Source: Drosophila pseudoobscura (lineage: Eukaryota > Arthropoda > Insecta > Diptera > Drosophilidae). From it: 64,000 bases of DNA. The notes under the pieces are model-generated. The model ran no database searches. It saw nothing but the letters and a program-made list of their open reading frames with translations, and was not told the DNA's origin. A program made the position numbers and the translations under genes. Positions 37,621 through 52,578 of this stretch are shown here, one piece after another (within the stretch, counting starts at the first letter, position 1; every line of letters begins with the position of its first letter). The DNA is taken from NCBI RefSeq assembly GCF_009870125.1, contig NC_046683.1:63875869-63939868 (forward strand), in the 5' to 3' direction.

Positions 37621-40600
37621 CAAAATCAGAAATTGAGTTTTCATTTCCATTCCAACGGGTTACACGTGTCGCATGAGTGATGTCTATACATATGTAGGTG
37701 TGGGGGTGTATGATGGGTGTGCCTATCTAACAGAGTGTGCTGCCAGAGTGTGCGTTTATGTATCTCTAGCAGCGGTGGCCTGTGCATCTGTCTGTCGATG
37801 TGGAGGTAAGCCGCTTAGTTGACTTAAAGTTTTAACAAAACCCGGGCAAGGGCAAACGTGGCTCAAACCTAAGAGGCTTTTCAGTGCAGAAACTTTGCTT
37901 TCCGCCTGCGCCTCTTACCTCTTACCCCTTACCTAGATGGGGTGCGTTCTGGCTGCGGTCGTGTCCCAACCGATGTACCCGCTAAATTATGTACGAGCAT
38001 CGAAGTTAAAGCAAACACATCTGCGGGGGAAAGGCAGGGAAAGTCGACAGCAGCCACAGCGCAGTGCAGCGCATCGCAGCTTAGGCCTTCGAGCGGCTGG
38101 CTGGAGCTATATACATACATAGTTTCATTCGTTTCAGTTTTAAATTGAACTCAAATTAATGTAAGCTAATGCTAATATAATTATTTTAATTGTTATTATT
38201 TCCCCACCACGCCACTCCTCACGAACGAGTGCACGGCTATTTGTGTGTTTGCGTTTCTGTTTGCGGTTTTCCTGATTTAATTAGATATTGCCAATCGAAT
38301 GAAATGCCAATGGAAATGGAAATGGAAAATGGAATTTGATTTCGAGCAACTGTCTTGCACATTATTTTAATTTTACTAAATTTGCGGCCAAATCGGCTTT
38401 GTGAGCATTAGCCTTATTTGATTTGATTTCATTGCGTTCAGCTCGGTTTTTGCGATTTTTATCGCGATTGTGGTTGTGGCGTTTAGCAGGCGGTGTGTTT
38501 TTTGTCGCTTTTCTTTGTCAGCGGCTTTGCCGCTCCACTCCGCTCCACTCCGCTCCGCTCCGTTCCTTTGTGGGGAGTTCTCTCTCTGTATGTATGTGTG
38601 TGTGTGAATGTATTGGTGTGCGAGATTGCGGCCTAATTTGCACATTGTTTGTTAACATTTTTGGTTGGTTTGTTTTTGGCAAAGTGCTTTGGGGCTTTGT
38701 TAATTTGTAATACAACGAATGTGTAATTGAAGCTCACCTGGGAACATTTAAAGCAGGGAATGGGATTACTGCTGGGTATTGGGGCGTTCACCTCTTAGTT
38801 TTCCTGCAGACTTGTTTCCCAGGCTTGGATTATGCAAATCTTTTTGTAACCCATCATCAAAAGCATTTTTTCGCCCCCCCCCCCCCCTGATAACTCGCCA
38901 GGCCCCAAGCCCCAAGACAACTTTCATCACGGCCAAAAAAAAAAAGGAGACCAGAGCAGAACAGAACGAAGGGAAAAGAAAACTTGCTGCAGCTTTGGGT
39001 TTTCTTTAAGTAACTGGCAGCGCTTTGCATAAATTTACGAGGCGGCATTCTGCATCCCCGTTCGACGGAGTCACGCGCCACTTTTGAAGCTGCAAGCTCC
39101 GATGATTTGCTGAAAAGCCAAAGGATTTGTGCGACAGTAGGCAGGAGTCCATAGTCCGTAGTCCATAGTCCATAGCCCATGGTCCTCGGATTTAATACCA
39201 CAATCGATTTTTCAATAAATTCAGAGGCAAAAGTTAAAAGCCACAACCCGCAAAACCCATGCAGGGATCCGCCGCCAAAACCCAAGACCCATTTTAAGTG
39301 AAAGAGGGGAAAAAAATAAACCCAAACCCAAACCGAAACCGAAACTTTTGCCGTAAATTTTCATATTTATTTATTTTGTCAATCCTTGTGCGTATATGTG
39401 GTATGGTGGGGTGGTGGGGTGGGGCAGGGTGCGGTGGAAAGTTCCTCCTGAGGAATTGCCGGAGAGGAAGCAGATCCCCGACTTACTCGCACGATAAAAG
39501 TATCTGCATAGATACGCGCACACAGGCACACTAACGCACACACACACACACACACAAACATCTGCACATACGAGTATCTGTGTAGTCCTTGCATTCTTGC
39601 AGAGATAAGCGTGGCTGCTTTTGGTAATGGCCAAAAATCACAACGGATTTTTCGGTGCCAACTGTCAGCGGGGGATCCTCCAGAGTCGGCGGAGGAGCAG
39701 AAGAAAGATTGGGAGTCATATATGCCACGCACTCGCAATCAAAAATATAATGTCCTCCTACCCATATGCTAAGAATTCTCCTATTTGCGAGTGTGTCTTG
39801 CATGAAAACTCATAATATTTGCAAATGATGAACGTGAAAGTTTTTGATAAGTTTCGTCAGGGGCGGGGCGGGACGGTGCGGGGCGTTGGATAGGGGGATA
39901 CCCAAGAAAGTTACTATATAGCTGTCATAATACGAGAACGAGTACGAGCACGAGTACACGCTGGAAAAACACAAACAAATTCATAATTTCATTATTGGGA
40001 GAAGCGCTGGAAAATTTATGAGCTCCATGAGGGAAATGCTGACTGAGCAAGCATGTTTACTGCACTTTTTTTGGGGGAAAACAAAATGCCAGCCAGTGCT
40101 CTCTTCGGCGTTGGACGGAGAGAAAGTGCTCGCTAATTGATTCAGCTAAGTGTTTTATAATGGTCTTTTCTGTCACCTGGTTTTTGGCGTCACACAAAAT
40201 CGATAGAAATGTATTTATCACAGCCACAAAAATGGGAAATGCAACCGTCGAATGGGAAATCATTTTCGCTGGACAGCTGTCCAAATTTTCCACCATGTAA
40301 TAGGTAATTTTAATTGATTTTACTGCTGGGCTGGCCAGAGCACTGAATTATTTAATTGGCTAATCCAGCCGTCGACTTTGACAGGTTCAATTAGAATGGA
40401 TTCTTTTTCCATGCCCTGCCATTTGGGGGGGGGGGGGACTGACTGCAAAAAACAGCAGAACCATTTTAATATTGTAATATGGAAATGCTGCCGAAATGCT
40501 GAAATTTCTGGGTCAAAAGCTTTCTCTTTTATTTTAGGTAGACTGCAGCCACATGAAAGTAATCCTGGAAAAGGATCACTACGAACCGCAAACATTTGCC

Positions 40601-43600
40601 CGCAAAAAATACAGCTCGTATGTAGGCAGCACTTTGATTTGCCATTTTTAATATTTTTGCTAGCTCTTCTGCCTGCCACACACGACTACCAGAACGGCTA
40701 CGAGAACGGCTAGGAGGACGAGTATGAGGATGCTGGCACATTCTCATAAGTGAAATTTACGCATCGCTGAATACAATTCGGCGAAAAATGTTGCAAGGAG
40801 CCAGCCAATGGAAAGGTAACTAATGCTGCCTGGCATGTGGCATTTGGCATGTGAAATAGTGCATTCACATACGAAAGTTTATGAATTGCAAGCCGCAGAG
40901 TTGAGGTCTGTCATACGTTTAGTTGATTGCGAGCAGGATATTAAGACTGACTCGTTTGGCAGCAAATCAAAATAAATGAAAGAATTTCACAGTTTAAAAA
41001 TGTATGTCAACTGAAGGGAGCGCCTGCCAACTGTACATACATATATTTCACATGCATGTCACACACTCACACACACACACACACACATGCAGGATGTGTG
41101 CAGCATGATAACGATTTCAATTTTGCAACGATTTTGGCATAGTCAAATTTGCACAATGCATATTTGCTGGCTTGTTTTATTGTAGAATTTCTTGTTATTT
41201 CTTCATTGGTTTTTATCAAGCCAATAAATTACAACTAAGCTTCGAGAGCCAGGCCACTGATGGACGGGGAGGTGTCGGTGCCCCCCCATTCGCATTCGTG
41301 TGTAAGCTCTGAAAATTTTGCATATATAAGCTGCTTTTGCTGGCCTGTGTGCTCTGTATGCTCTGTATGTTTGTTCATAAATCTCTCTATATTTCTCTCC
41401 TTGGGAAAAATCAACAAATCAAACGCCTAGGCAAAGGCAAAGGGCTACCCGACAGCAGTTGATTGCCAGAAAAATACTTATTAATAATGGGACTTTGACT
41501 AGTTCAATGACTATCCAGATCCGGAGTCCCATCTCCGGATGAAGTTCTCTTTTCGTCATTAGTTTTCCACCAGCCTAATGGGGCTATGGGGCTATGGGGC
41601 AATGGGTGATGTGTGCGCGCTGGGGCTTCTAAATAGCAAATTAAATGCAAACAACTAATGTTTCATTAGCAGCATGAAATGTGTGTTTAATTATTGCTCC
41701 GAGAAGCTCCCTGCCCCCTGCCAACCTGCCAACCAGCCACCCTTCCTCTGATTCTGTATCCGTGCAACCGGCTCCTTTTTAAACTTACCTAAAAAGTTAG
41801 TTTTTCCCCTCCCGCCCACTCTCACATGCAATTAACTTTTGCCGTGTGTGTGTGCTGGGGGTCTGTGTTTCTAGCAGGAGACGGGAGGGGGGAGTTTTCC
41901 TGGGTGCAACTTTTGTTGTGCATTTCGTCTGAACTTTTTTACAAATAAAATAAAACATAAAAAAGGGGAAATACTTTTACATATTTTTAACTATTTCTCA
42001 GAACAGACCAGACCAGACCAGACCAGATCCTATTCCCCCTCGGTATTGAGCCCGAACTTTATCTGGGAAAATGTGCAACGCTTTGTTTGCCGGCTAACCG
42101 CATTGAAAAGTAGCTGCTAATGGTGGATGTGGATGCGAATGAGGATTGTCCTTCGAGAGGGGTGAAACGAGAAACGAGAGGGGAGAAAGGGAGAAAGGGA
42201 GAAAGGGGAATGGATGGGGAATGGATTCACCCGCCCAACTTGTGGGAAACTTTGCCAATGGCCAAAAGCAACTTTGTCAGAAATAAGCCCTATAATGTAC
42301 GGCAAGGAACCAAAACAGGCAAAGGAAAAGCTTCGCTCAGCTATAGAATTTGGGGTTGGATATATTTAATGCCCCCCAACCATTTGTTGATAGTTTCCGA
42401 AGCCAAAGTAAGTGAAAAGATTGATAAAATTCGAAATGCAAATTGTTTATACCGATCTGCAGTCACATTTGAGCAGTTTTTAACTTTACAATGTCCGTCG
42501 CCCACGCCATATAGCCAGCCATACACCAATTCCAGAGGCCGTTTAAATGCGTTTTATACTCGTACTCGAACGTTTTTTAATATGAATGACACCATAAATA
42601 TGCATGAACTTTTAACACTATGCAGAAACAGCTGCAGCAGCACCACCAGCAGCGGCAGAGGCGACGACAAAATGCCTTTTTAAATAACAGAATCCACTTC
42701 GTTCTGCTTGTGGCGCCCCCAAAAAAAAACTGAAAGAACACAAAAAAGCGCCAACTCTTTGCCCAATTGGGTCCGGCGGCTATTGCTGGCCAAAATATTT
42801 ATGCGTTCAGTCGGCGAAGTATGTATATACGACGGCTCTTTCGATGCGATGCGATGCGATGCTCTGGGACTCTCTCGAAAAAGGGTGCCATAAAGCGAGG
42901 AGGCTACGATTGTGTGCCCATTTCATTACAACATTGTGCATACGCCGCTCTGCACATAATTGAAATGGCAAACAGTGAAAGGCAACGATTTTAGCCAAAT
43001 ATGCAGAGACGTCGACAGCAGCAGCGTTGCGTTGCGTTGCGTTGTTGCCGATTTCGGCTCTGGCGTTGCCGATGTCGATGTCACACTCGACGCCATCCAA
43101 TTGAATTTTCATAAAACGCAGCAGAACAAGAAAAATTGGATTCGACAACAGAATTACTAAATAGAACAAGTGTCTTCGGTTACAGGGATACCCACTACTA
43201 TTCGCGAAATGTCTGCCCATACGGCCAACGGATTTTAGATACTAAAAATCGGTTCCCTCTCGTTCTGCTGGCCTCCAAGTTCGTTGCTTGGATCTATTTC
43301 CCGTTACATGTCTCGGCAGGAGCACAATATACCCTTGATGGCGCTCTGCCATTATGGGGTATAAAAACTCAAACAACAAGAGAGGCACAAACAAAGCACG
43401 CTACATTTAAACAAAACGTTTCAATATGAAACAAATTAAAATGCATATGCGTGTGTGTTTCTGTGAGTGTGATATCTGCCTGTGTGTTTGTGAGTTGGTG
43501 TTGGCAAGGATGTAACGCAGGCACAAAAGATTTTCCACATAGCCAGCAATTCTCTTTATCCCCCCCTTCCCACCACCCATGTCAATGGGAAAACCATGAG

Positions 43601-46391
43601 GACGTCAAAGGGAGAGCCAGAGAGAACAGAGTATATTAGCTGGCAGGGAGGGTTTGCCCATAAATCGCAACAGAAGTCCTTGCTCTACCCAATCAAATCA
43701 ATAGAACTTTAATCGCGTCAAAGGCGGCCCCACAAAGTGAAATCGAAGTGAAGTTCTTATGACCGGCAGGAAGGGAATTTGACGGGCTCTCGAGAACGAG
43801 CTCCATCTGAGTCTCAATCTCAATCTGTAGCCTTAACTTTCTCTTCTCTGGGGTTTCTCTTTATTTTTTAAATAATTGCGCATACGCCACGTTGGCTTTT
43901 GTGTGTCTGTGCCTCGATGCATTTGCATTTCCCCCCTCTCCATTCCGCCTTCCTCCAGCTGCAGCTACAGTTCCACTTCTGCAATTTCACATTGAAATTA
44001 TACAAGGAAACTCCTCCACAATAAAGGAAAGATTTAACCCCCCTCCTGGCGCCTCCCAAGGGAGGCTTCTCCCTCTCCCTCTCCCTCTCCCTTTGCTTTT
44101 GTTGAACAAACAGACAAAACCTCAATAAAAATGTTGCTACAATATTTGCAGCTTACGCGCGGAAATCTTTACAATACAAAGTACAAGTGCGACTATACTT
44201 ACGTGTATACATATAGACGTACTTGAATATGTATGTATGTATATACAGAATATATAGCATAAGCACAGGGAATGGAATGGAATGGAATGGTTTGGAATCG
44301 AGTATACTATAAACGAGTACGTACCTATAGAGCTACGTACAATATATTTTTATGCAATTTTTCTTTGGTACTTCTTTTGCTTTTGCTTTTGCTTTTGGTT
44401 TCGTGGCGTGGCATGGCGTGGCGTGGCGTGGCAGCCAAAAACCTGCTGCCATCGTTTTCACATTAACAGCCAAAGCGAAGCGTATGCACTTGCCAGCAGC
44501 AGCAGCAGCAGAAGGAGGACCAGGACGAGGACCAGGACCAAGACCAGGACGATGTCCTTGCGCATTTTGTGCAGTGCTCAGCAGGCGAGAGCGCGGAATT
44601 TCCCAGCAGGCAAATATATTTTTCAATAGCGTCGCCCGGCGACGTGATTAATGCAAATAAAATAAAATAAACTGAAATGAAATGAAATGCTGGAAGTGCA
44701 AGTGTTGGGATGAAGCTGGCACTGCCATTGCCACTGCACCCGACTCAACCTCCACCTCCGCCGATATCCTGCATAAATTTAAAGTGCACGGAATGTTACA
44801 CTTGAGACATTCCTTTGGCCCCACCCCGTGGCCGTGCCAAACGGGCCGTGTACTTGATAAGGCCAAAGGGCGTGCGATCGCCTCCCGTTTACCATTAAAA
44901 GCCGCACGTAGCTCATAAAGTTAATCAGCCTCCACTTTTCGCAGTTTTTCATACGACAGGATCCAAGCAAGGATGTGTACTCGCACACACAAAAAAGGCT
45001 GAATAAAGAACAGGGGATTCACTACAAAGGCCACGCCCCGACCGCACACACACGCACACATGACCAGACCGCCCCGCATGCCGGCCATAGTTGCGGTGGC
45101 CGTCTCCCGGTTGGGTCCTGGTTTGAGTTTGAGTTTGAGTTTGAGTTTGGGAGCTGGGGACTGGGGACTGGGGATCTATGCGCGGCATGCACAAATTTAT
45201 CGCTGGCATGTTCCATGCAACCTTCACCCAAATGCCAAAGTCCTGGTCGCGGTCACAGTGGCCAATATGCTCGGTCGGGTTGCATGATTCCACTCACGAT
45301 TCCAGTACGCCCCCCGCTGCTGCTGCTGCTGTGTGTGTGTGTGGTGTGTGTGTGTGTGTATTGGCTTTTTGATGTTTTGAGGTTTTTGGCGCTAAAAAAT
45401 TCTTTGCCCAACGGCGTTTCGACAAAAAACTATTGGCATTTTTTTGTAAGCCATGCTTTGGCATCTCAGGCATGCCAGGCGGTGCGGGGGGCCCCAGCGA
45501 TACGATGCGATGCAATGCGATACGAATACGAGGACGAGGACGAGTACGAGTAGAGGGCTAGTCAAAGGACCCGGCCCGGACGCTCGCATATGCAGAATAC
45601 GTATACGTACCAGAGGACTATTGACTCCTGCTGACTGCTTTGCCGTTGATTCTGTTCCTGCTGCTGGCTCTGGTGCTGGCTCTGGTGCTGGTGGTGGTCC
45701 TAGTGCTGGGTACCATGGCATTGATTGCCGGACAAAGTGTAGCGCGAAATTGAAATATTGAGCGAGCTGTGACCAGTTCAACCGACGCTTGCCCCGGGGT
45801 CTCTTCCAGCACGGTGCATAGTTAATGGAGGTTCGGGCTGGGCAAAGTGGTTCTAATTAAATATGAAATCGGAGTGCTGCGAAAGCCCTGGAACTGGAAG
45901 AGCCTAAATCAATCAGCCAGGTGGCTTTTTTAAGGCGTACTCGCATTGGGCTTGTGTGCGTCGGATCTGCTCTTTGTAAGTCTCCCTGGGGTATGGGACT
46001 AATGCCAGACTTATGGCCAAGTCAATCTTTCTTTAGTCAAGTTCATCTCTTTCATGGCACTTTTTTTTTGCTTCCTTTCTTCCAAAAACAATTGACACTT
46101 GCCGACATCCTACTCCTTGGAACACACGCCCATTGTGATGTCTGCAGCGCTGCATTTTTCACAGCCTTCAAGGAAAGCGCAGTGCAAAGGGGCAAGAGGC
46201 AAGAGGCAAGACGCCAGGGGGAACAAGGAAGCCGAGGAGGAGCGTAAAAAATGGCACTCGAAAGCTGCGGAAAAGTCGTGATTGCAGTGGAAAACGCTTA
46301 GCCAGACGCAGAGGAGCAGCAGAGTTGTAGGGTTGGGGTTGGGGTTGGGGTTGGTTTTGGGGGGCATAGGAAAATAAAGCGAACAGCAAAC
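37621..46391. other. Non-coding region downstream of GluRIA, first part
   Basis: No supported gene. Contents include CCGCTCCACT repeats (38530-38562), a 14-C run (38874-38887), GTCCATA repeats (39145-39181), CA tract (39537-39557), a 13-G run (40425-40437), CA tract near 41068-41087, GAGAAAGG repeats (42183-42208), TTTTGC and GTGGC repeats (44373-44432), TTTGAG repeats (45121-45148) and the G4-type tract at 46330-46364. Four TACTCGTA-type octamers fall here at 39569, 42557 and 45545 and in nearby variants; only the first three are exact. Confidence 0.5.
46330..46364 (+). repeat. GGGGTT tandem repeat, G-quadruplex-type tract
   Basis: Runs of three, four, four and four G are separated by TT, followed by GG, TTTT and a six-G run. 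The plus strand fits a four-tract G-quadruplex pattern with very short loops, like telomere-type repeats of other organisms. Drosophila telomeres do not use such repeats. Confidence 0.85.
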
Positions 46392-46692
46392 ATGGAAAAA
46401 TTGAGGAGAAGTCAACTCGAGTGGTTTTTGCTAAAGGAACTTGAGACCAAGGTGAGGAATGGGGGAGGGATGGCAGAGTGGGGGTCTTCTCAAACAGCCA
46501 TCCGCCATGTGTGGAGAGTCAAGGATCAGTGGCAGCAGTCTGGCAGGACAGCGCAGGGCAGGGCAGGGCCCGCTCTTATCCTGGCCAAGGCTCCAAATGA
46601 AGACTGAAAGACCTTTGGAAACGACTGCAGGGCTCGCTTCATTTGAGGGGACTTCGCCATCGCCTTTGTCAATGTTTATTGTGTAAATTACA

Positions 46693-46724
<32 letters not shown>

Positions 46725-49700
46725 TGAGAGACTAGAGCGCACCATAGACAACAAATAACCGTAATGGCTTTGTTTTGGCCATGGCTCATGGTTCAGGTGG
46801 TCCGAAAGCAGGCGAAGGACGATGGCGACGACGCCTCATTGTTTCATCCGACCCATGGAGCTAGTCCTGCTCCTAGAACCAAGGCAACACACCCGTAAAA
46901 ACAAAAACAGTTAGATAAAAAATCATCATAATGGCAGGAGCGAAAAAAATGCGCCAAGGCTGCGACAGAAACAATAGCATTCGTGACGCGAGGCAAGGGG
47001 CAGGGTCCTTAAAGTGTGCCGGACCTGACCCCCGCCAGAGAGTTCTCTCCTTCTCTCCTTCTCTATTGCCATCGACTTCCTTCGACTTCCTTCCGTCTGG
47101 GAACTCTGGCCACATTTGCGGTTGCCAAGGCGCATCATAAAAATGTTAATGAAGTTGACAAGACAGCCATTGCTCTCCCTCGATTCTCCTTTGAAGTCTC
47201 CTTTGAGCTCGGAAAAAATGAAGGAAAATCTAATAGAAGGAAATATCTTCATCAAATAAAATAAAAATTAACTGTGACCTAGAAGGACGCATAAAAATGC
47301 TGTAAATTTGTCAGACTTTCTTGTCCGATTAACTGATATTTCTATGGGCTATGAATTACCATTTTTAAGCAATACATACGCATATATAACTTTAAGATGG
47401 TATGGAAATCGAATGAAAAATGGTAAATGGGCCTGGGTCTATACTGTGTTTAATATAACGAATATTTCTGGGAAATTTCCGTATTAAATGGTAGCAAAAT
47501 TGTTTGCCAAAGTATTTTTGGAACAATTTTTGTATTTATTGAACATTCCTGTTGGGGAATTTTATTTCGGAATTAGTGCGGAATTGCGGCCAAGGCTGAC
47601 AGCCATTTGGTGGGAATAAACCCACACACACACACACAGGAGCCCACATATGGCTATGGCTATACGATGCCTGTATATGTGTATGCATGTGCGTGGGGAT
47701 ATTCCCGTATGTACGGGTGTGTTGTATCTGTGTCTGCTCTGATTGCGTGTATCCTACGTATGCTGTTGCTTTTGTAGTTTCGTAGACCTGACAGTCGATG
47801 GGTCGGCGCTGTGCTGTGCTGTGCTGTGCCTTTGTTGCCTTTGCTGTCGCTGCTGTCGGTGCACCGAAAAATATGATAAATGACATTTTCCACTTGTTTT
47901 CCACGATGATAATTTATACTCCGTTCGCTGCGCAGCCACGAATTAGTCGCAGGAGTCCCGCCCTGCGATGCCCGAAACCATTTTCATTTATTTTTTGTAC
48001 TCCTCCTCCATTTTCCTTTTTTCCTTTTTTTTTTAGAATTTTTACTTGCACATTTGCTTGCCAAAAAAAAGAAATGAAGAAAGAGAGGATATATATAATA
48101 AAAGGAAAAGAAAAAGGAAAAGAAAATTCGCAACGTTGATGGATGATGAATAATGATTGAAGCCATGTTGCCAGCCCTTGAACCGAGCCCCCATACCTCA
48201 GTGATTGTCATATATGCCTGTTGGCGCTCCTTTCGGTTGCTCTTATGCCAATTTTGCTCCAGGGAAATTACATACATTTCGTTTGTATCGCACAAAATTA
48301 TAAGGTACGAGGCACGCAATGCAAAGCAGTGCCACAGCCCCGCCCCGCCCCGCACCGCCGCGCACCGCACCGCTCTGCACAGGAAAATTTGTGGAAAATT
48401 TTAACTCCCAAACAACAGGCGAAACCATAATTTGGCCTCAGCTGTAAATGCCCCACAGGCAGTCGGGCGAGAGGAGGCGGATGGGGACCCCCCAAACTAA
48501 AACACGGGGAATCTCAAATCTACATCTCCAGCCCAAGCTCCAGCTCCAGTTCCAGCTCCTTTTGGGAGCCCAAAAAGATTGTCATACTGTATTCTTGGCG
48601 TTGGTATGGAATGCGTGGGTGGGGGTGGTGTGGTCTTGCAGCCTGGTCGAGTGGATCTCACAGCTGTTGCGGCTCTCATATTTGTTCAGCAGTTGGCGGA
48701 GCGGTGAGGAGAGGAGGTGAGGGGCAGGGAGAGTCCGCTTCATTAAGGCAAAATAAATACAAATGGTAAATTGGGTTTGCTTGACAAATGAACTGCCGGT
48801 TCAACAATATTAAAATTTAATGAATTTCCGTTGGAAATGCGAGTATCTCATGGAAATCTCCCGGGGTTTGCTCTTTAACCTCTGGCTTTTCTTCTTGGGG
48901 TTTTTCCCATCAATTGACGAATGCAATAAAATAAAATAGAGAACCAGCAAATCGAAACTGTTGGCGGCTTTTCCACTTTGACACCTTTGTTTGCCAGTTT
49001 AAAAGCTGCCCTTTAGAGCGGATGAGGGTAGTGGGAGTGTACTCCACCTCCGGCACAGTGTGTGCATGTGTTCTAGTGTGCGTGTGTGTGAGAGTTGGCT
49101 TGTGCTTGTGCATTTCCGGTTTGGCGCTTGCCGACGACGACGAGAATGAGGAGAACGAGTACGTCGTTGCCATCATCAGAGGCGTCCATTTTGTTGTTTT
49201 GTGCAGCTTAAAATGCAAAAATAAATACCACACATACACACACGCTGCAGCACCCCGGGGGCTGTACCCGGGCACTCCTCCTGCCACGCCCCTCCCACTG
49301 CCATGCACCTCCTTCTGCTGTTGTAGCTTGCTTTTGAGCTCAAGTTTATATTACGCTTGGCCTGTTAACCGCAGCTGCAATGTGAATTGATGTGTGTGCC
49401 TCTGTGCACACATATGTGTGCTAGGGTGAGCGTGTTAGTGTTTGTGTCTCTCTCCCTCTCTCTGTGCGTGTCTGTGTGTGCGTGTGTGGCTGAATGTTTG
49501 GTTGTGTTGGTATGACTGGCGCCCGGCTAAGCACTGCTGATTGAATTCTTTTGTGCTGTGATTTTGCAACACTTTGGCGGCTCTTGCCCCACTTTGCCAC
49601 ACTGCCACGTCGCTCTCCCTCTCTCTTTCTGCCCTACGCCTGGCCAACGGCATCCATCCGTGCACCCTTTGGCCGCCAACAGTTAAAGTAGCAACTTGCC

Positions 49701-52578
49701 TCACGTGACGCGGCGAAGGTGCGAAGTGTGCATATAAAATTTCCACCACCTGTGTGTTGCGTTTTTCTCACTTTTCCACCTAAGTATGTGTACGCTGCGC
49801 TTTTCCTCTGTTGTAACTGTGTGTGTTTGTCGTCGTTTTTCACTTTCACTTTGGCAGTTGGAAACCCAAAATAAAAATAAAAATAAATATAAAAGTAGAG
49901 CCAAAGAAAAACCATGAGCCAAGTGGTGTGGTAGGGTGGCCAGGGAAGGGAACGGAAGGGAAGGGGAGGGGAGTGGAGTGAAGTGGAGGGTATAAACGAA
50001 ATGCAAAACAGCAGCAGCGCAGCTGCTAAAATGTCGTGCAGCGCATAAAACTCTCCTTCGCGGTGGTCGCCCAGTCTTTGTTGCTGTTGCTGTTGCTGTT
50101 GTCGTCTCTCAGTGTGAAGTGAACGAGGCGCAAGTGTTTGGCCAAGACATAAAACATTTTTGCAGTGAGTGAAATTAAATGCCAGCATGACACTGAAATG
50201 CAGCCTCAGCCCTTCAGCCCCTGCCGGGCCTTTCATCCACAGTTCCAGTTCCAGTTGTAGCTTCAATTTCAGTTTCAGCTCCTGGTTCTGCTTCTGGGTC
50301 TGGGTCTGGCTCTGGTTCTGGCTCTGGCTATGGCCCCAGCAGTGTGCCAAGACAAAGCCATTTAAATGCGCCAAGTTCTGGCGTTCTGCCGTTTGCGGAA
50401 GTGTGGCCCATATATCCAGGCGGTGGGATATATGATCATGTTCTGCCGCTCACTTGCGCCACAATAGCGAATCCATTGCGAAACCATTATGGGGAAAATC
50501 CTCAGAATTGCTGTCTATTCTGTAAGCCGGAACAGACCGAGAGTGCATTCAGGCCCTGGTATCTGTGCCGATTTGCCAGGCGTAATTAAAAATGCAGCCA
50601 CCTCTCAACACCCCTCGCGTTGCATACTTTGGGGCGTCGTTTAACTTTGCACTTAAGCAGCAGAAGAATCGCAGGAGGTGGAGGGAGGAGGATCAGCAGC
50701 AGCACCCAAGTCGAGAGCATGCTGGAAACGTAAATATCATTTGCATTTTTAAGTGGAATGCCTTGCAATTGGTCTTGGGCGCCTCCGGTGCCTTTAAGCG
50801 GGTCGGGTTGGTTACCAAGCCCAAGCCCAAGGTCCAGGGTCCAGGGTCCGGGGTCCCGGGTCCCGGGGTCCAGGACTATAAACTGGCCCCGGGAGCAGAC
50901 CGCAAGCAGCAAATCAACGCCAGGGCCACTGTGGGCGCCTTTTAAGGCCATAAAATCAGCTAAAAGCAGCCACAAAACACCAAAGTGCCAGTGGATCAGC
51001 GGAGCAGAGGGCTGCAGCCGTGAGCCGTGAGCAGTGTGCCGCTGGCACGGAATTTATTTCAATAAAATGTGCATTAGCAGGGGGCATGCAACAAATAACT
51101 TGAGGCTTTTAGTGTGCACAAAAGTATGCAGAGGCAGTGGAGAATGCAAACGAAACAAAACAGTGGCAGTGGCAGTGGCAGTCCGATGCAACAAAATGTA
51201 TAAGTACAAGGAGTAAGAGTACCACATATTAATACGACGATGAAAGTCTCGTCGTTGTCGTCGGAGTCGACGTCTTAGCAGATTTGCTAATACCCCAAAG
51301 TATGAAACATTTTACCCATGAGTAACTCTATTTGAAATCCATTACTGCAAACGAGTCTGCCAACAATAAAAACTGAAAAAGTTTCAAATTTATGTCAAAA
51401 AAGTGGAAGACGAAGAAGCAGAAGCAGGAGCTGGAGCAGAAGCAGAATCAGAGGAAAAGCCAGCAGCGCAGCAAGGATACAAAGCCATGAAAAGGACTCG
51501 ACACTGGGAAAAGCCAAAAGTAGAACACGGTAAGGGGCAGTAAGTGCGAGGAGGGGAAACGTTCATAGAGTAAAAACCCAAAACTTGAACAATAGAAAAT
51601 ATGTGGCAGCATCCAGTGAGGGAAATACCCCGAGTCGTCCCACTGCCGCTGCCGCTGCTGTTGTTGCTGTTGCCGCTGTTGCTGTTGTTGCTGCTGCTGT
51701 TGCCCCTGCTGCTGTTGCTATAATGAATCCACAAATCAATCCACACCCATACCCGATGGGTGTTTTCCAGTCAAAGTTATGTTCACATTTTGACCTGGCC
51801 CTGGCCATTGGGCCCTCCTCCGCCCTTCCACGCACACATGTGAGTGTATTGTCTGACATTATTTGGTGGCAAATTTACACTGCACTGAAATTAAAGCCAA
51901 CAAGAGGTGGGCGAGAGACTGGCCGACTGCGGAAGTGGTTGCGGCAACTTTTTGCCGAGTACCATTTGGCATAAAAAAGGCAGAAGTGTGGATAAGAGAG
52001 AGAGCGAGCCACTCAAGTGGTGTGTACGTACGAGTAGTACGTATGTACACGCCTGAAGATGAAAACGGAGAGAGAGGGGAGTGGAATAATAAGGAAATGC
52101 ACCTTTTTGTATACCCCATAACGAAGTTTGGGTGATGATTATAAACTGAAGGAAACTACTCAGATTTGGGATCTGATCAATTGGGAGTTTTAAGCGTTTT
52201 ATCCCATGACGTTCCATTGTTCCAAGTTCGGAGATGGGATGAGATGAGATGCCTTCTTCTGAGCGTAAGGAAATGGCAAGGTGCAAGGTCGAATCGGTCA
52301 AAATGTTATGGCAGATGAAGGTGGGGTCTCAGACATTGATGAAGGCCTCCCTCAATCTTTCGATTAGAGTAATCGAAGGCAACACTAGAAGGCACTCAGT
52401 CCTTGCTGGCAACTGGAAAGCCTGCACCTGCACTGCTCGTTTGCATGGGGCGAGATCTAATGGCGAATCCGTGTCGTCCGGCCCGGACGCCTCCATAATT
52501 TGGCCTTCTCTGACGAGCAGTGCCCGTGTCTTTGCAGGTGGACTGGAATGGACTGTTTTGATTTGCATTTGCAAACAC

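Noticed and set aside
42120..42683. A 187-codon plus-strand open frame
   Set aside because: The first third is a GAGAAAGG repeat read as a collagen-like peptide. The rest matches nothing I know, and open frames of this size are expected by chance in 64 kb.
49634..50374. A 246-codon minus-strand open frame
   Set aside because: It is built from CAG, TTG and TTTAT-type repeats (QSQNQSQTQTQ, QQQQQQQQ, YFYIYFYFYF). It has no recognisable domain, and overlaps simple repeats in several frames.
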